A stretch of DNA of 64,000 nt from Jiella mangrovi (GTDB taxonomy: Bacteria; Pseudomonadota; Alphaproteobacteria; Rhizobiales; Rhizobiaceae). The notes beneath the pieces were generated by a model. The model was given only the letters and a program-made list of their open reading frames with translations, made no database searches and was not told the origin of the DNA. Below, piece after piece: positions 19,284 to 28,021 of the stretch; the first letter of the stretch is position 1, and every line of letters starts with the position of its first letter. Made by a program: the position numbers and the translations under genes. The stretch is from NCBI RefSeq assembly GCF_017815135.1, contig NZ_JAGJCF010000017.1:62001-126000 (forward strand). Reading direction: 5' to 3'.

Positions 19284-21155
19284 TCAGCGCCAGAGACCGA
19301 CCGTCATCTCCTCTTCGCGGCCGCGGATCGCCACGACCTCCCAGACGTCCGGCTCCTGAAGGCCGGCGACGTCCGCCGCATCCCAAAGCGCCTTGGAGAT
19401 CGCGATGCTGGCATCGAAGGATTTGGCGACCTCCATCAGCCGGCTCGCGACATTGACGCTGTCGCCGGTCGCGGTGATGTGCTGTTCCTCGTCATGGCCG
19501 AGGCGCGACATGATCACCGGGCCGTAATGGGCGCCGAGCCGCACGCCGCCGAGCTTCGTCTCAGCCCCCTTCTCGGCGATCCAGCGGCGCACCGTGCCGA
19601 TCACCGCAAGGCTCGCAACGACGGCGTTCGTGGCATCGTCGCTGCCGCCTTCGGGCAGGCCGAACACCACCATCGCCCCGTCCCCCATGAAGTTCAGCAC
19701 CACGCCGCCGCGCGGCACCAGCTCCTCGACGACGAGAGTGTGGAATTCTTTCAAGACGTCGCGGGTGCGCGCGGCGCCGAGCCGCTCGCTCATGCCGGTG
19801 AAACCGGCGAGATCGACGAAAAGGACGGGCAGATCCCGCTTTTCCGGCACCATCAGATAGTCCGGATTTTCGGCGATGTGGACGGCGAGCGCCCGCGGCT
19901 GGAAGCGGCGAAGCGCCGCCTCGGCCACCACCACCATGCGGGCGAGCCGGCGATCGCGGTAGAGCCGCACGGACGCCGCGAGCCCCGCTGGCGGCAGAAC
20001 AGCGGCGAGCGGCAGGACCGAGGCGAGCCAGAAGCCTTGCGATACGGCGAAAACCGTCACACCCAGCCAGGCCAGCAGCCCCACGCCCACCAGCGACAGC
20101 GCGACCGGCAGCGGCACGAAAGCGATCAGCGCGACTGCCACGCCAGCGAGGACGACCGCGGCCGCCGCGTCGATCCGGCGCACCGCGCCATCGCGGATCA
20201 ATGCCGTTCCCTCGATCAGGTTGGCTGCGCCCGTCGCCAGCACCTCGACGCCCGGCATCTGCGGATCGAAGGGCGTATTGAAATTGTCGCCGATCGCCGT
20301 TGCCGTCACGCCGAGAAAAACCAGCCGGCCTTTCAGTCGCGCGTCGGTTTCGCCTTTCAGAAGCCGCGCCACGCTGATCGTTTCGATCGTCGTCGACGGG
20401 CCGTAGAAGCGTAACGGCAGATACCAGCCGATGTCGAGCGGGCGCCGCGTTTCGCCAAGCCGCACGGCATCTCCCGAGAGGGCTGCCTTGCGCCCCGTCC
20501 CGAGGCCCGCCGCCGAAAGCAGGATGGACGGCATCGGCCCCTCAGGGGTGACGACGAGCATCGGCATCAGCCGCGGCGTTCCGCCTGCATCCGCCGAGAC
20601 GTTGACGAGCCCGACCTTGGCGGATTTTTTGAAGACCTCGGCGGGAGACAGAACACTTTCGGCAATCGGAACGGCGCTGGAGATGGTCTTGTCGAAGGTC
20701 GCGGCCGCCGCGATCACCGAAGGCAGCGTTGCGAGCGCCCTCGACAGCGCCGCGTTGCCGGCATCCTTTTCGCTTCCCCCGGCAAAGAGGATGTCGATCG
20801 CGATCGCCTTCGCGCCGCTCCGGCCGATCGTATCGACCAGTTGTGCCACCCTTTCGCGGGGCAGCGGATAGCCGCCTGCGTCCGTTACGGCCGCGTCGTC
20901 GATGGCGACGACGGCAACCGTTTTCGGGGCGGACAAAGGCCCTACCGCAAGGAGCCGCCAATCGAGCGTTGCGACTTCGAGCCGATCGAGCAGGCTTCCT
21001 TCTCCAGCGATCTGCTTCCTTGCAAGCCAGCCGGCCCACAGGAGCGCTGCGACGAGGAGTGCAACCGTCAGCAGCCAAGGCAGCCTGGCAGACCACCGCC
21101 GACTTTCCGGCGCAAGGTGCCGGCTCGAACGGGAAACGCCCGATGCTAACGCCAT
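19284..21155 (-). CDS. CHASE2-domain class III adenylate/guanylate cyclase
   Basis: The protein has 623 residues. Order: one N-terminal membrane span (~25-47), an extracytoplasmic CHASE2 sensor (~60-310), three membrane spans (~325-400), and a class III nucleotide cyclase domain (~435-610). Metal-binding aspartates are in LFVDLAGFTG and GDGAMVVFG, and GDSVNVASRL has the transition-state Asn and Arg. The usual substrate-selecting Lys four residues before the second Asp is Asn here (VLNFMGDG), so cAMP versus cGMP is uncertain. It lies 51 bases downstream of the FecR gene on the same strand; the two very likely form one sensing unit. Confidence 0.93.
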   Translation of the reverse strand: MALASGVSRSSRHLAPESRRWSARLPWLLTVALLVAALLWAGWLARKQIAGEGSLLDRLEVATLDWRLLAVGPLSAPKTVAVVAIDDAAVTDAGGYPLPRERVAQLVDTIGRSGAKAIAIDILFAGGSEKDAGNAALSRALATLPSVIAAAATFDKTISSAVPIAESVLSPAEVFKKSAKVGLVNVSADAGGTPRLMPMLVVTPEGPMPSILLSAAGLGTGRKAALSGDAVRLGETRRPLDIGWYLPLRFYGPSTTIETISVARLLKGETDARLKGRLVFLGVTATAIGDNFNTPFDPQMPGVEVLATGAANLIEGTALIRDGAVRRIDAAAAVVLAGVAVALIAFVPLPVALSLVGVGLLAWLGVTVFAVSQGFWLASVLPLAAVLPPAGLAASVRLYRDRRLARMVVVAEAALRRFQPRALAVHIAENPDYLMVPEKRDLPVLFVDLAGFTGMSERLGAARTRDVLKEFHTLVVEELVPRGGVVLNFMGDGAMVVFGLPEGGSDDATNAVVASLAVIGTVRRWIAEKGAETKLGGVRLGAHYGPVIMSRLGHDEEQHITATGDSVNVASRLMEVAKSFDASIAISKALWDAADVAGLQEPDVWEVVAIRGREEEMTVGLWR

Positions 21156-21206
21156 TTTTCTGAAGGTCCCAGAGCGCTTGAAGGCGGATCGTCTGCCATG
21201 TCCGCG

Positions 21207-21773
21207 CTACCGCCCGAAGCGCGCCAACAGGGCATCGACCCTGGGCTGCGGCCAATTGCGCACGGTGAGCGGCTCGCCCGGCCGCACATCGACCCCTTCT
21301 CCGGGCCCGAGCAGCACGGCGCTCGAGCCGTCGCGTCTGGAAACCTCGACCTTGCCGTCGACGACGAAGACCGAGCTTGTTCCGCTCTCGACATCGACGG
21401 CAAAGACCGTTCCGCGCACCGTCGCGATGGCATGGGGTGTCAGGACCTGGAATGAATCGCGCGGCGAGACCTCGATGAGAATGGCGCGGTCATCGAGATC
21501 GAGCGACCGCTGGGGCGCCTGGCTGGCGAGCGCAGCTGCTGCCTCCTTGTCGATGATCAGCCCGTTGCCGCAATCAAGGACCTCCCGGACGGGATCCTGA
21601 AGGGTGGTGGCCTTGCAGCCGGGCAGCGTTTGCGCCCACCCCTCGGCGGGCTGGAAGGCGAGCGCCATGAACACAAAGCCGGCGGCGAGCAAGGCCGCGG
21701 TCCGTCCCTGCCGCGTCGAGCTGCCCTTTCCAGGGTGCCCACGACGTTTTTCTGTGGTGCAAAGCCGGGTCAT
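21207..21773 (-). CDS. Secreted FecR-domain protein
   Basis: The protein has 188 residues from the ATG at 21773 (AGGA five bases upstream). A basic N-terminus is followed by a hydrophobic signal segment ending near WAQ, so it is exported. The FecR domain includes VLTPHAIATVRGTVFAV and VEVSRRDGS. It lacks the anti-sigma N-terminal part of classical FecR and no ECF sigma gene is near. Pairing with a CHASE2 cyclase is seen in other alphaproteobacteria, which suggests it presents a periplasmic signal to CHASE2; this is inference. Confidence 0.85.
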   Translation of the reverse strand: MTRLCTTEKRRGHPGKGSSTRQGRTAALLAAGFVFMALAFQPAEGWAQTLPGCKATTLQDPVREVLDCGNGLIIDKEAAAALASQAPQRSLDLDDRAILIEVSPRDSFQVLTPHAIATVRGTVFAVDVESGTSSVFVVDGKVEVSRRDGSSAVLLGPGEGVDVRPGEPLTVRNWPQPRVDALLARFGR

Positions 21774-22087
21774 GATAATCCTGTCAAACATCGCAAGTCA
21801 CTCTGGTTCGAAGGCTTGGCCGCCTCGATACGGTCGAGGCTCGATCGCATCTTTTTCGAACGCCACCCTGTGACAGCCGACACACCCGGCGCGATCCCAT
21901 GAGGAACTTCGTCTGTGACCCGACTACGGGCAAGTGAAATCATATGGCACCCGACGCAACGCTTTCTTAGCGGCTTGCCACGATAATGTGGCCGGGCTGG
22001 TCTCGTCCTTTTAGCCTTGGTCGAAGAGGTCCGTGACCATGGCCCCGAAGATCCAGCCACAACGACATCAGATTCGGCGCGCGGCAG
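21774..22087. other. Intergenic region between divergent fecR-like and sugar transferase genes
   Basis: About 310 bases separate two divergent starts, so it should contain both promoters. I see no gene, RNA or strong hairpin. The stretch is GC-moderate with no clear operator. Confidence 0.5.
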
Positions 22088-23626
22088 ATGAATGAGCAAA
22101 ACTCGCCACGGCCCATCGTGCAGGAACCCATGGTCAAGCCGGAAGCCTCGCAGGCACCCTCTCGCGATCCGGTCAAGCTCAACGAGCAGGCGGAGCAGGC
22201 GCTCGCCCATCTCGACAATGATTTCATCAGCCCGCGAATGCTCTGCAGCCTGTGGCGGATCGGCGAGACGGCCATGGTCTTCGCTGCCGGAGCCTTCTCC
22301 TGGGAATGGCGGCAGGGACTGAGCGAAACCGGCCCATGGCTGCCGCTTTCGTCAGCTCTGGCGGGCTCGCTGATCGCAGCGGCGATCATCACTTCCGCCC
22401 ATGCCTACGAACTGGCCTTCCTGCGCGCGGCGCACCGCCGGATCTGGCGTGTCGTCGCCGGGCTCGGCCTCGCCATCGGTTTCGTTGCGGCCGCGCTCGG
22501 GTTTCTGGCGCCGGGAACGCTGGCGGTCTTTCCCTTCGCCACCTGGTTTTTCTTAAGTCTGGCGGTCATCGTGCCGGCCCGGTTGATCCTCGGCCTCAAC
22601 CTTCGCCGCTGGGCGCGCAATGGCCGGATGGAGCGACGGGCACTGATCGTCGGCGGCGGCAAGAACGCCGAGACGCTGATCCGCAGGCTCGAAATGCAGC
22701 CGGGCAACGATATCCGCATCTGCGGCATCTTCGACGACCGGGACGATCGCCGCTCGCCGCCTCTCGTCGCCGGCTACCCCAAGCTCGGCACGATTGCCGA
22801 ACTGGTGGAGTTTGCCCGCCGGACCCGGATCGACATGCTCATCGTCACCCTGCCGCTTTCGGCCGAGGAGCGGCTGCTCGTTCTGATGAAGCAGCTCTGG
22901 GTGCTTCCACTGGACATTCGCCTCGCGGCCCATGCCGGCGAGATGAAGTTCAGACCGCGCACCTATTCCTATATCGGCAGTGTGCCGATGATCGACGTCG
23001 TCGACCGGCCACTCGCCGATTGGGACGCCATCGCCAAGCGCGCGCTCGACATCACCGCTGCCTCGCTGGCGATCCTGGTGCTTTCACCGGTGATGGCTCT
23101 AGCGGCCCTCGCCGTGAAGCTCGATTCCCCCGGCCCCGTCATCTTCCGGCAGAAGCGCCACGGCTTCAACAACCAGCCCGTCGAGATCTTCAAGTTCCGC
23201 TCGCTCCATCACGCCATGAGCGACCCCGAGGCCAAGCAGATCGTAACGAAGGGGGACGCGCGCGTCACCCGCGTCGGCGCGTTCATCCGCCGGACGTCGA
23301 TCGACGAGCTGCCGCAGCTCTTCAACGTCCTGCGCGGCGATCTTTCGCTGGTCGGTCCGCGCCCCCACGCGATCCATGCAAAATCCAGCCGCGACGAGAC
23401 CTTCACCGAGATCGTCGATGGCTATTTCGGCCGCCACAAGGTCAAGCCCGGCATCACCGGCTGGGCGCAGATCCATGGCTGGCGCGGCGAGATCGACGAT
23501 CCGGAAAAACTCGTCAGGCGCTTCGAATTCGATCTGTTCTACATCGAGAACTGGTCGCTGCTTCTCGACATGTACATCCTCGCCATGACGCCGATCAGCC
23601 TGTTCCGGTCGAAATCCGCCTACTGA
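22088..23626 (+). CDS. Undecaprenyl-phosphate glucose phosphotransferase-like sugar transferase
   Basis: The 512-residue protein belongs to the polyprenyl glycosylphosphotransferase family (WcaJ/ExoY-like), which transfers sugar-1-phosphate from a UDP-sugar to undecaprenyl phosphate to start exopolysaccharide synthesis. Four N-terminal membrane spans (~60-180) are followed by a Rossmann-like domain (ALIVGGGKNAETLIRRLE) and a fifth span. The catalytic domain has SPGPVIFRQKRHG, RRTSIDELPQLFNVLRGDLS, VGPRP and the C-terminal KPGITGWAQ motif. No other polysaccharide genes are adjacent, so the chain would be assembled elsewhere. Confidence 0.93.
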   Translation: MNEQNSPRPIVQEPMVKPEASQAPSRDPVKLNEQAEQALAHLDNDFISPRMLCSLWRIGETAMVFAAGAFSWEWRQGLSETGPWLPLSSALAGSLIAAAIITSAHAYELAFLRAAHRRIWRVVAGLGLAIGFVAAALGFLAPGTLAVFPFATWFFLSLAVIVPARLILGLNLRRWARNGRMERRALIVGGGKNAETLIRRLEMQPGNDIRICGIFDDRDDRRSPPLVAGYPKLGTIAELVEFARRTRIDMLIVTLPLSAEERLLVLMKQLWVLPLDIRLAAHAGEMKFRPRTYSYIGSVPMIDVVDRPLADWDAIAKRALDITAASLAILVLSPVMALAALAVKLDSPGPVIFRQKRHGFNNQPVEIFKFRSLHHAMSDPEAKQIVTKGDARVTRVGAFIRRTSIDELPQLFNVLRGDLSLVGPRPHAIHAKSSRDETFTEIVDGYFGRHKVKPGITGWAQIHGWRGEIDDPEKLVRRFEFDLFYIENWSLLLDMYILAMTPISLFRSKSAY

Positions 23627-23652
23627 CGGCGGCCCATCATGCGCCGCCCGTC
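23625..23652. terminator. Candidate bidirectional terminator hairpin
   Basis: GACGGCGGC at 23625-23633 pairs with GCCGCCCGTC at 23643-23652 with one bulge, between the convergent stops of the sugar transferase and dusA. There is no T-run on either side, so termination is plausible but not certain. Confidence 0.45.
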
Positions 23653-24786
23653 TCAGGCGGCCGCGCTGGCAGGCTCGAGGCGCACCAAGCGAAATGCCTC
23701 GCGGATGAGATCGGGAGACGCGCCCGGCCGCGTCGTTCCCTCCGAAAGAAGCTGGCGCCAGCGCCGCGCGCCCGGACGGCCGGAGAACAGACCGGTCATG
23801 TGGCGCGTCACGTGATTGAGCTTGCCGCCGGCGGCGACATGCCCCGCCGCATACTCCACCATCGTCTCGATCAGGCGGTCATAGTCGAACGAGGAATGCG
23901 GCTCGCCATAAAAGGCCGCGTCGACGCCGGTCAGGAGATCCGGCGTCTGATAGGCGGCCCGGCCGAGCATCACGCCGTCGAGCGCTCCCTCGGCGCCGTT
24001 AGCCATGACGGCGCTTGCGTGATCGAGTGTCTTCAACCCGCCGTTCACACCGACGAACGGCGCGCCGAGCCGCGCCTTCAGCCGGCGCACGCGCTCATGG
24101 TCGAGCGGCGGAATCTCGCGGTTTTCGCGCGGGCTGAGGCCCTGAAGCCAGGCTTTGCGGGCGTGGACCCAGATCCCCGAGACGCCGGCGGCGATCGCTT
24201 CGTCGGCCAATGCGTCGAGCGCCGGCCCGGGGTCCTGCTCGTCGACGCCAAGCCGACACTTCACCGTCACCGGCACGCCGTTGGCGGCATCGACCATGGC
24301 CGACAGGCAAGCGCCGACCAGCGCCGGATCGCGCATCAGGCAGGCGCCGAAGGTCCCGGACTGCACCCGATCCGACGGACAGCCGACATTGAGGTTGATC
24401 TCGTCATAGCCGAAGTCCAGCGCGATCGTCGTCGCGCGGTGAAGCTTTTCCGGGTCCGATCCTCCGAGCTGCAGCGCGACAGGATGCTCGGCGTCATCGA
24501 AGCCGAGCAGGCGCTCGAGGTCGCCGTGGAGGACAGCCTCATCGACGATCATCTCGGTGAAGAGCTTCGCGCGCGACGTGAGCTGGCGGTGGAAATAGCG
24601 GCAGTGACGATCGGTCCAGTCGATCATCGGCGCGACGGCGAAACGCGAGGACAGGGCGAAGGACTGCCGCGCCGGCCCGTCGACAGCCTCGTTCGGCGAG
24701 ACCGAAGCCGCCTGCCCCGAACCAATCGCCCGACCATCGGCGGGCGGCACCATACGCGTCTCGATGTGCTTGTTCTCAAGGGTCAT
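23653..24786 (-). CDS. dusA: tRNA-dihydrouridine(20/20a) synthase DusA
   Basis: FMN-dependent reductase that makes dihydrouridine in the tRNA D-loop. The 377-residue protein has a ~45-residue N-terminal extension, then FAVAPMIDWTDRHCRYF, LQLGG and EINLNVGCPSDRVQSGTFGACLM, where the Cys is the catalytic acid and the longer loop is DusA-specific. VKCRLGVDE and VNGGLKTL form the FMN and phosphate sites, and VMLGRAAYQTP is also typical. It is convergent with the sugar transferase and lies ~320 bases from the tRNA gene that faces the other way. Confidence 0.95.
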   Translation of the reverse strand: MTLENKHIETRMVPPADGRAIGSGQAASVSPNEAVDGPARQSFALSSRFAVAPMIDWTDRHCRYFHRQLTSRAKLFTEMIVDEAVLHGDLERLLGFDDAEHPVALQLGGSDPEKLHRATTIALDFGYDEINLNVGCPSDRVQSGTFGACLMRDPALVGACLSAMVDAANGVPVTVKCRLGVDEQDPGPALDALADEAIAAGVSGIWVHARKAWLQGLSPRENREIPPLDHERVRRLKARLGAPFVGVNGGLKTLDHASAVMANGAEGALDGVMLGRAAYQTPDLLTGVDAAFYGEPHSSFDYDRLIETMVEYAAGHVAAGGKLNHVTRHMTGLFSGRPGARRWRQLLSEGTTRPGASPDLIREAFRLVRLEPASAAA

Positions 24787-25108
24787 GCGCCAAACTCTTG
24801 CCAGTCGAGATGTTCGTGATCGTCTATTGAGAGGACGCAGCTGAAAGCTGGCCAGTCGGGTGACCCACTCAAAAGCGGCTCCGAAGCGTCCCGTTCTAGC
24901 GCACGCGCGGGCAGTGGAGCCACCAAGCCTTCGAAAAAGGCCCCGCCGACAATCGCGCTGCCCGCGGTTCCTTCGCCGCCAGCGCAGCGCCAGCTTTACT
25001 CTGGAATTTTCGCTCAGGAACGGCTATCGGTTCCCGGTCCACAGTTCAAGGTCACGGCCCTTTTCCCGCCCTTGCGGCAACACCGTGGCCCCTGGCTGAA
25101 CCTGTGAC
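24787..25108. other. Gene-free interval before the tRNA gene
   Basis: About 320 bases lie between the dusA start (minus strand) and the tRNA (plus strand). It should hold both promoters. I see no gene or other structure that I can support. Confidence 0.5.
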
Positions 25109-25184
25109 GGGCCTGTAGCTCAATGGTTAGAGCCGGCGGCTCATAACCGCTTGGTTGGGGGTTCGAGTCCCTCCGGGCCTACCA
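25109..25184 (+). tRNA. tRNA with anticodon CAT, best fit tRNA-Ile2 (lysidine-modified)
   Basis: The 76-base cloverleaf closes fully: acceptor arm 25109-25115 with 25174-25180, D arm GCTC/GAGC, anticodon stem GGCGG/CCGCT with loop CTCATAA, T arm GGGGG/CCCTC with TTCGAGT, discriminator A and encoded CCA. The anticodon CAT is shared by initiator Met, elongator Met and Ile2. The AGCTCAATGGTTAGAGC and CTTGGTT segments match tRNA-Ile2 of other bacteria better than elongator Met. TilS would convert C34 to lysidine. An integrase begins 85 bases downstream, so the 3' end is a likely attachment site. Confidence 0.93.
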
Positions 25185-25269
25185 CTTTTCGTGCAAAGCA
25201 CTGAAAACGCTAAACGTTGTCGCCTTTTCGGACTGGACACAGGCCGAACTGCATAACATTGTGCATAAC

Positions 25270-27018
25270 ATGGACGACGAATTGGTGTCTCTGCCTGCCT
25301 ATGTAACCCAGCGAAACGGGGTCTATCAGTATGTCCGACGGGTCCCCGAGGACCTTGTCGGTCTGTTTGCCGGAACACGGATACAGCGATCACTACGGAC
25401 CCGCCTTCCCGGCGAGGCCCGGCATCGGGCCGCTGCCGTCGATCTACAAATTGAACAGGAGTTCGATGCGGCACGTCGGCGGGCCGGCCTGGAGGCAGCA
25501 CTTCTGCCGACCGTAGATTGGACCTGGTCCGAGTGGCAGAAGGTGATCGACTATCTGAAGGCGCGGTGGCTTCGCGATGACCTGAAAGAGCGTCTCGGCA
25601 ATGCGACGGGTGAGCATTTCTCGCAGGAGGCACGAGGACGGCCGCTTTGGCTTGATGACAGGAGGCTTCGCAGCGCGATTGATCGTCACCGGAAGCTTAA
25701 GGGGATGACCGTTACGCAATATGATGCCGAAGGAGCGCCTTCACTGCGACGTACGCTCTCCGTGATCAGAGTACCCCTCCCAATAGCAAACCCCTATCGC
25801 GAAGAGTTTATGGCCGCAGCTCTGCGAGTGGAGGTCGAAGCATTGGAATTAATCTTCAAAAGGGAGTCGGGCGAAACCATTGAATATCCGCACCCCGACA
25901 TGATTGAGGGTCCGTGGAAATGCAATCGAGTTCTGCCCGGAGCATCCGCAGCGTCGTGGGAGATGCCGACTGAAAAAATGCCAGCATCGGGCAAAGCGCT
26001 TTCCCTGTCCAATCCACCGAGAACGCTATCTGACTGCATCGCGGAGTGGAAAAGGGAGCGGGTACGGCTTAGGAAGAAGATTGATCCCCATCTCGTCAAT
26101 GATATGCAGAAAACGGTTGCGCGGTTTGCAAGCCACTCTGGCGTCGCTCAAATCCGTCAGATTGAGCGCCACCACATTGTCCGCTTTCGCGACAGTCTCT
26201 TCGACGAAGGGCGCTATAAGGTTGCGACCATCAACAAAAAAGTGGGCTTCGTCACAACGCTAATTTCGTTGGCGGCCACCAAGGGTTGGATCGAGAAGGA
26301 CATCGACGGCGGTATCTACATCGAGGTCCCTGAAGACGAGGACAAGCGCGAATCCTACACGACTGAGGAGATCAATACCCTCTTCGCGCATCCGGTCTTC
26401 ACAGCTGGCGCTCGCTCAAAGGCAGTGAAGGCAGGAGGTGAATTGCAGTTTTGGCTGCCGCTCATCTCATGCTGCCATGGGCTCATCTCATCGGAAATTT
26501 TGCAACTTGGTCCCGACACGATCGTCCAACACCCAGGCACCGAAGTCTGGTGTTTTCGCGTGACAACGGCGGGCAGCCGCAGCATTAAAGCCTACTCCCG
26601 CGAACGATTTGTGCCAATCAGAAATGAGCTGCTAGATCTTGGCCTTCTTGATCTAGTGACCTTCGCACGATCCAGCTCCCTGAGTACCCTCTGGGCTTCG
26701 ATCGGTCCCTCCAGGGACAATGTATCGATGGTATCGAACTATTTCTCCGCGCACTGGACATCCTTCGCTCGCAAGCAGTTGAAAGAACCTTCTGAAAGGA
26801 CGTCTCTTTACTCTTTTCGTCATGCCTTTAAGGACGAGATGGATCGCAGGGAAGTACCTCTAGAGGTGAAACGAGCGCTTCTTGGGCATGCTGACGGAGG
26901 AACAACCGGGCGATATGGTACGAAGAAGTCTCCCCGTCCGGTCGACATCGGACGCCTGAAAGCTGCAATCGACACATTGGAATGGGAGTTTATGGCAAAG
27001 CTGATGAAGCCGCGATAG
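25270..27018 (+). CDS. Tyrosine recombinase (integrase) beside tRNA, altered catalytic residues
   Basis: The protein has 582 residues from ATG 25270; a GTG at 25261 is also possible. The N-terminus RNGVYQYVRRVPEDLVGLF is the DUF6538-type arm domain of many rhizobial integrases, followed by a core-binding region (~255-340) and the catalytic domain. Box II reads YSFRH instead of HxxR, and LLGH plus the tyrosine in TTGRYGT (~residue 549) are present. In box I, where G-x-R-x-x-E-I is expected, the sequence is GLISSEILQL (~402-411), so the first catalytic Arg appears to be lost. The gene's position after a tRNA indicates an integrated element; it may no longer excise. Confidence 0.88.
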   Translation: MDDELVSLPAYVTQRNGVYQYVRRVPEDLVGLFAGTRIQRSLRTRLPGEARHRAAAVDLQIEQEFDAARRRAGLEAALLPTVDWTWSEWQKVIDYLKARWLRDDLKERLGNATGEHFSQEARGRPLWLDDRRLRSAIDRHRKLKGMTVTQYDAEGAPSLRRTLSVIRVPLPIANPYREEFMAAALRVEVEALELIFKRESGETIEYPHPDMIEGPWKCNRVLPGASAASWEMPTEKMPASGKALSLSNPPRTLSDCIAEWKRERVRLRKKIDPHLVNDMQKTVARFASHSGVAQIRQIERHHIVRFRDSLFDEGRYKVATINKKVGFVTTLISLAATKGWIEKDIDGGIYIEVPEDEDKRESYTTEEINTLFAHPVFTAGARSKAVKAGGELQFWLPLISCCHGLISSEILQLGPDTIVQHPGTEVWCFRVTTAGSRSIKAYSRERFVPIRNELLDLGLLDLVTFARSSSLSTLWASIGPSRDNVSMVSNYFSAHWTSFARKQLKEPSERTSLYSFRHAFKDEMDRREVPLEVKRALLGHADGGTTGRYGTKKSPRPVDIGRLKAAIDTLEWEFMAKLMKPR

Positions 27019-28021
27019 AAGGCATTTGTCATTCGGCTCGGCATGTTTGCACGACGGATCACAGGCAATTTGGGGAAGCTTGTCGCAAACTTTAACCACG
27101 CATCTTTCCGGAACCCGTCGGTGAGCTTTTTGGCTTTCAAATGACGGAGGGTCTTTCGAAGATCTTGACGCGCTCGCGGAAAGGCAGACGGGGTGCGGCT
27201 AACAGGTTCGGATCGCGCTGAAGTCCGTCGGCTGTGTCTCAGTCCGATGCCTACGTTTTCTGCAGCAACCGGGCATTGCGAGCGACCAAAATTCAGCTGA
27301 CCGGAACGAGTGTTGAGTTCAATCGACAAAATCGTGTCAGTCGGGAAACCTGGATTCCCAGCCCACTTTACAACCGCCTGAATCCTTTGCGCTTCTTCAG
27401 ACAATTTTGTCACATGTGGACCAGCACGGTGGACCCGTCAAGACTGGCCTACCCGATTGTGAGGACCTTGTTGGGAGAGCAGCCCTTGGTGACTTGGTCG
27501 GCATGGCCGGCGAGGCCTTTCCATCAAACCGATTGCAGCACCCAACTATGGCCCCGGTGGCCGATAGTCCGGCAAAGGAACTGGTCGCTTTCAGGTGTGA
27601 ACGCGGCACGAAGTTTCGGCCGCGAACTCAGCTTCGGCAAGCGCACTGCCGCACCGCAGTACCCATGATACCGGACCGGTTTCAGACGGAAGACGTGTAG
27701 GAACGCCGCGCTGGTACGGGGACGTCGTCTGTGCCGATCATACTCTCATTCCTTATCCGGCGGCTGCGACCTTTCATAGTCTGACTGGTCGCCACCTAAA
27801 TCATCGCAAGGTCGAAAGAGGATCGCTGCGTCATGGGCGAACCGAGGCCCGATAGTCCCGGCAGTGAGCTGCTGGCGAAGGATGCGTCTGCGTGGCGCCA
27901 GAACACCTCAAGCAAACCTAAGGATGAATTTTCGCAAGCGTCGACTATGGCACGATGGCGCGAGAGAGGGGCTGGCGAGAGGCCAAGCAGAGACTGAGAT
28001 GCTGATGGACACCGCGAGGCC
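27019..28021. other. One-kilobase interval without a recognisable gene
   Basis: Between the integrase stop and the chimeric gene I find only short overlapping frames with no family signature and no good ribosome site. Their composition and broken frames suggest decayed sequence left by insertions and deletions. I found no copy of the tRNA 3' end here. Confidence 0.5.

Noticed and set aside
22252-24819. 855-codon frame across the sugar transferase and dusA
   Set aside because: Runs through two conserved genes in a wrong frame and strand; low-complexity Arg/Pro content.
27234-27700. Small overlapping frames in the interval after the integrase
   Set aside because: No family signature; overlapping frames in several phases fit decayed sequence better.
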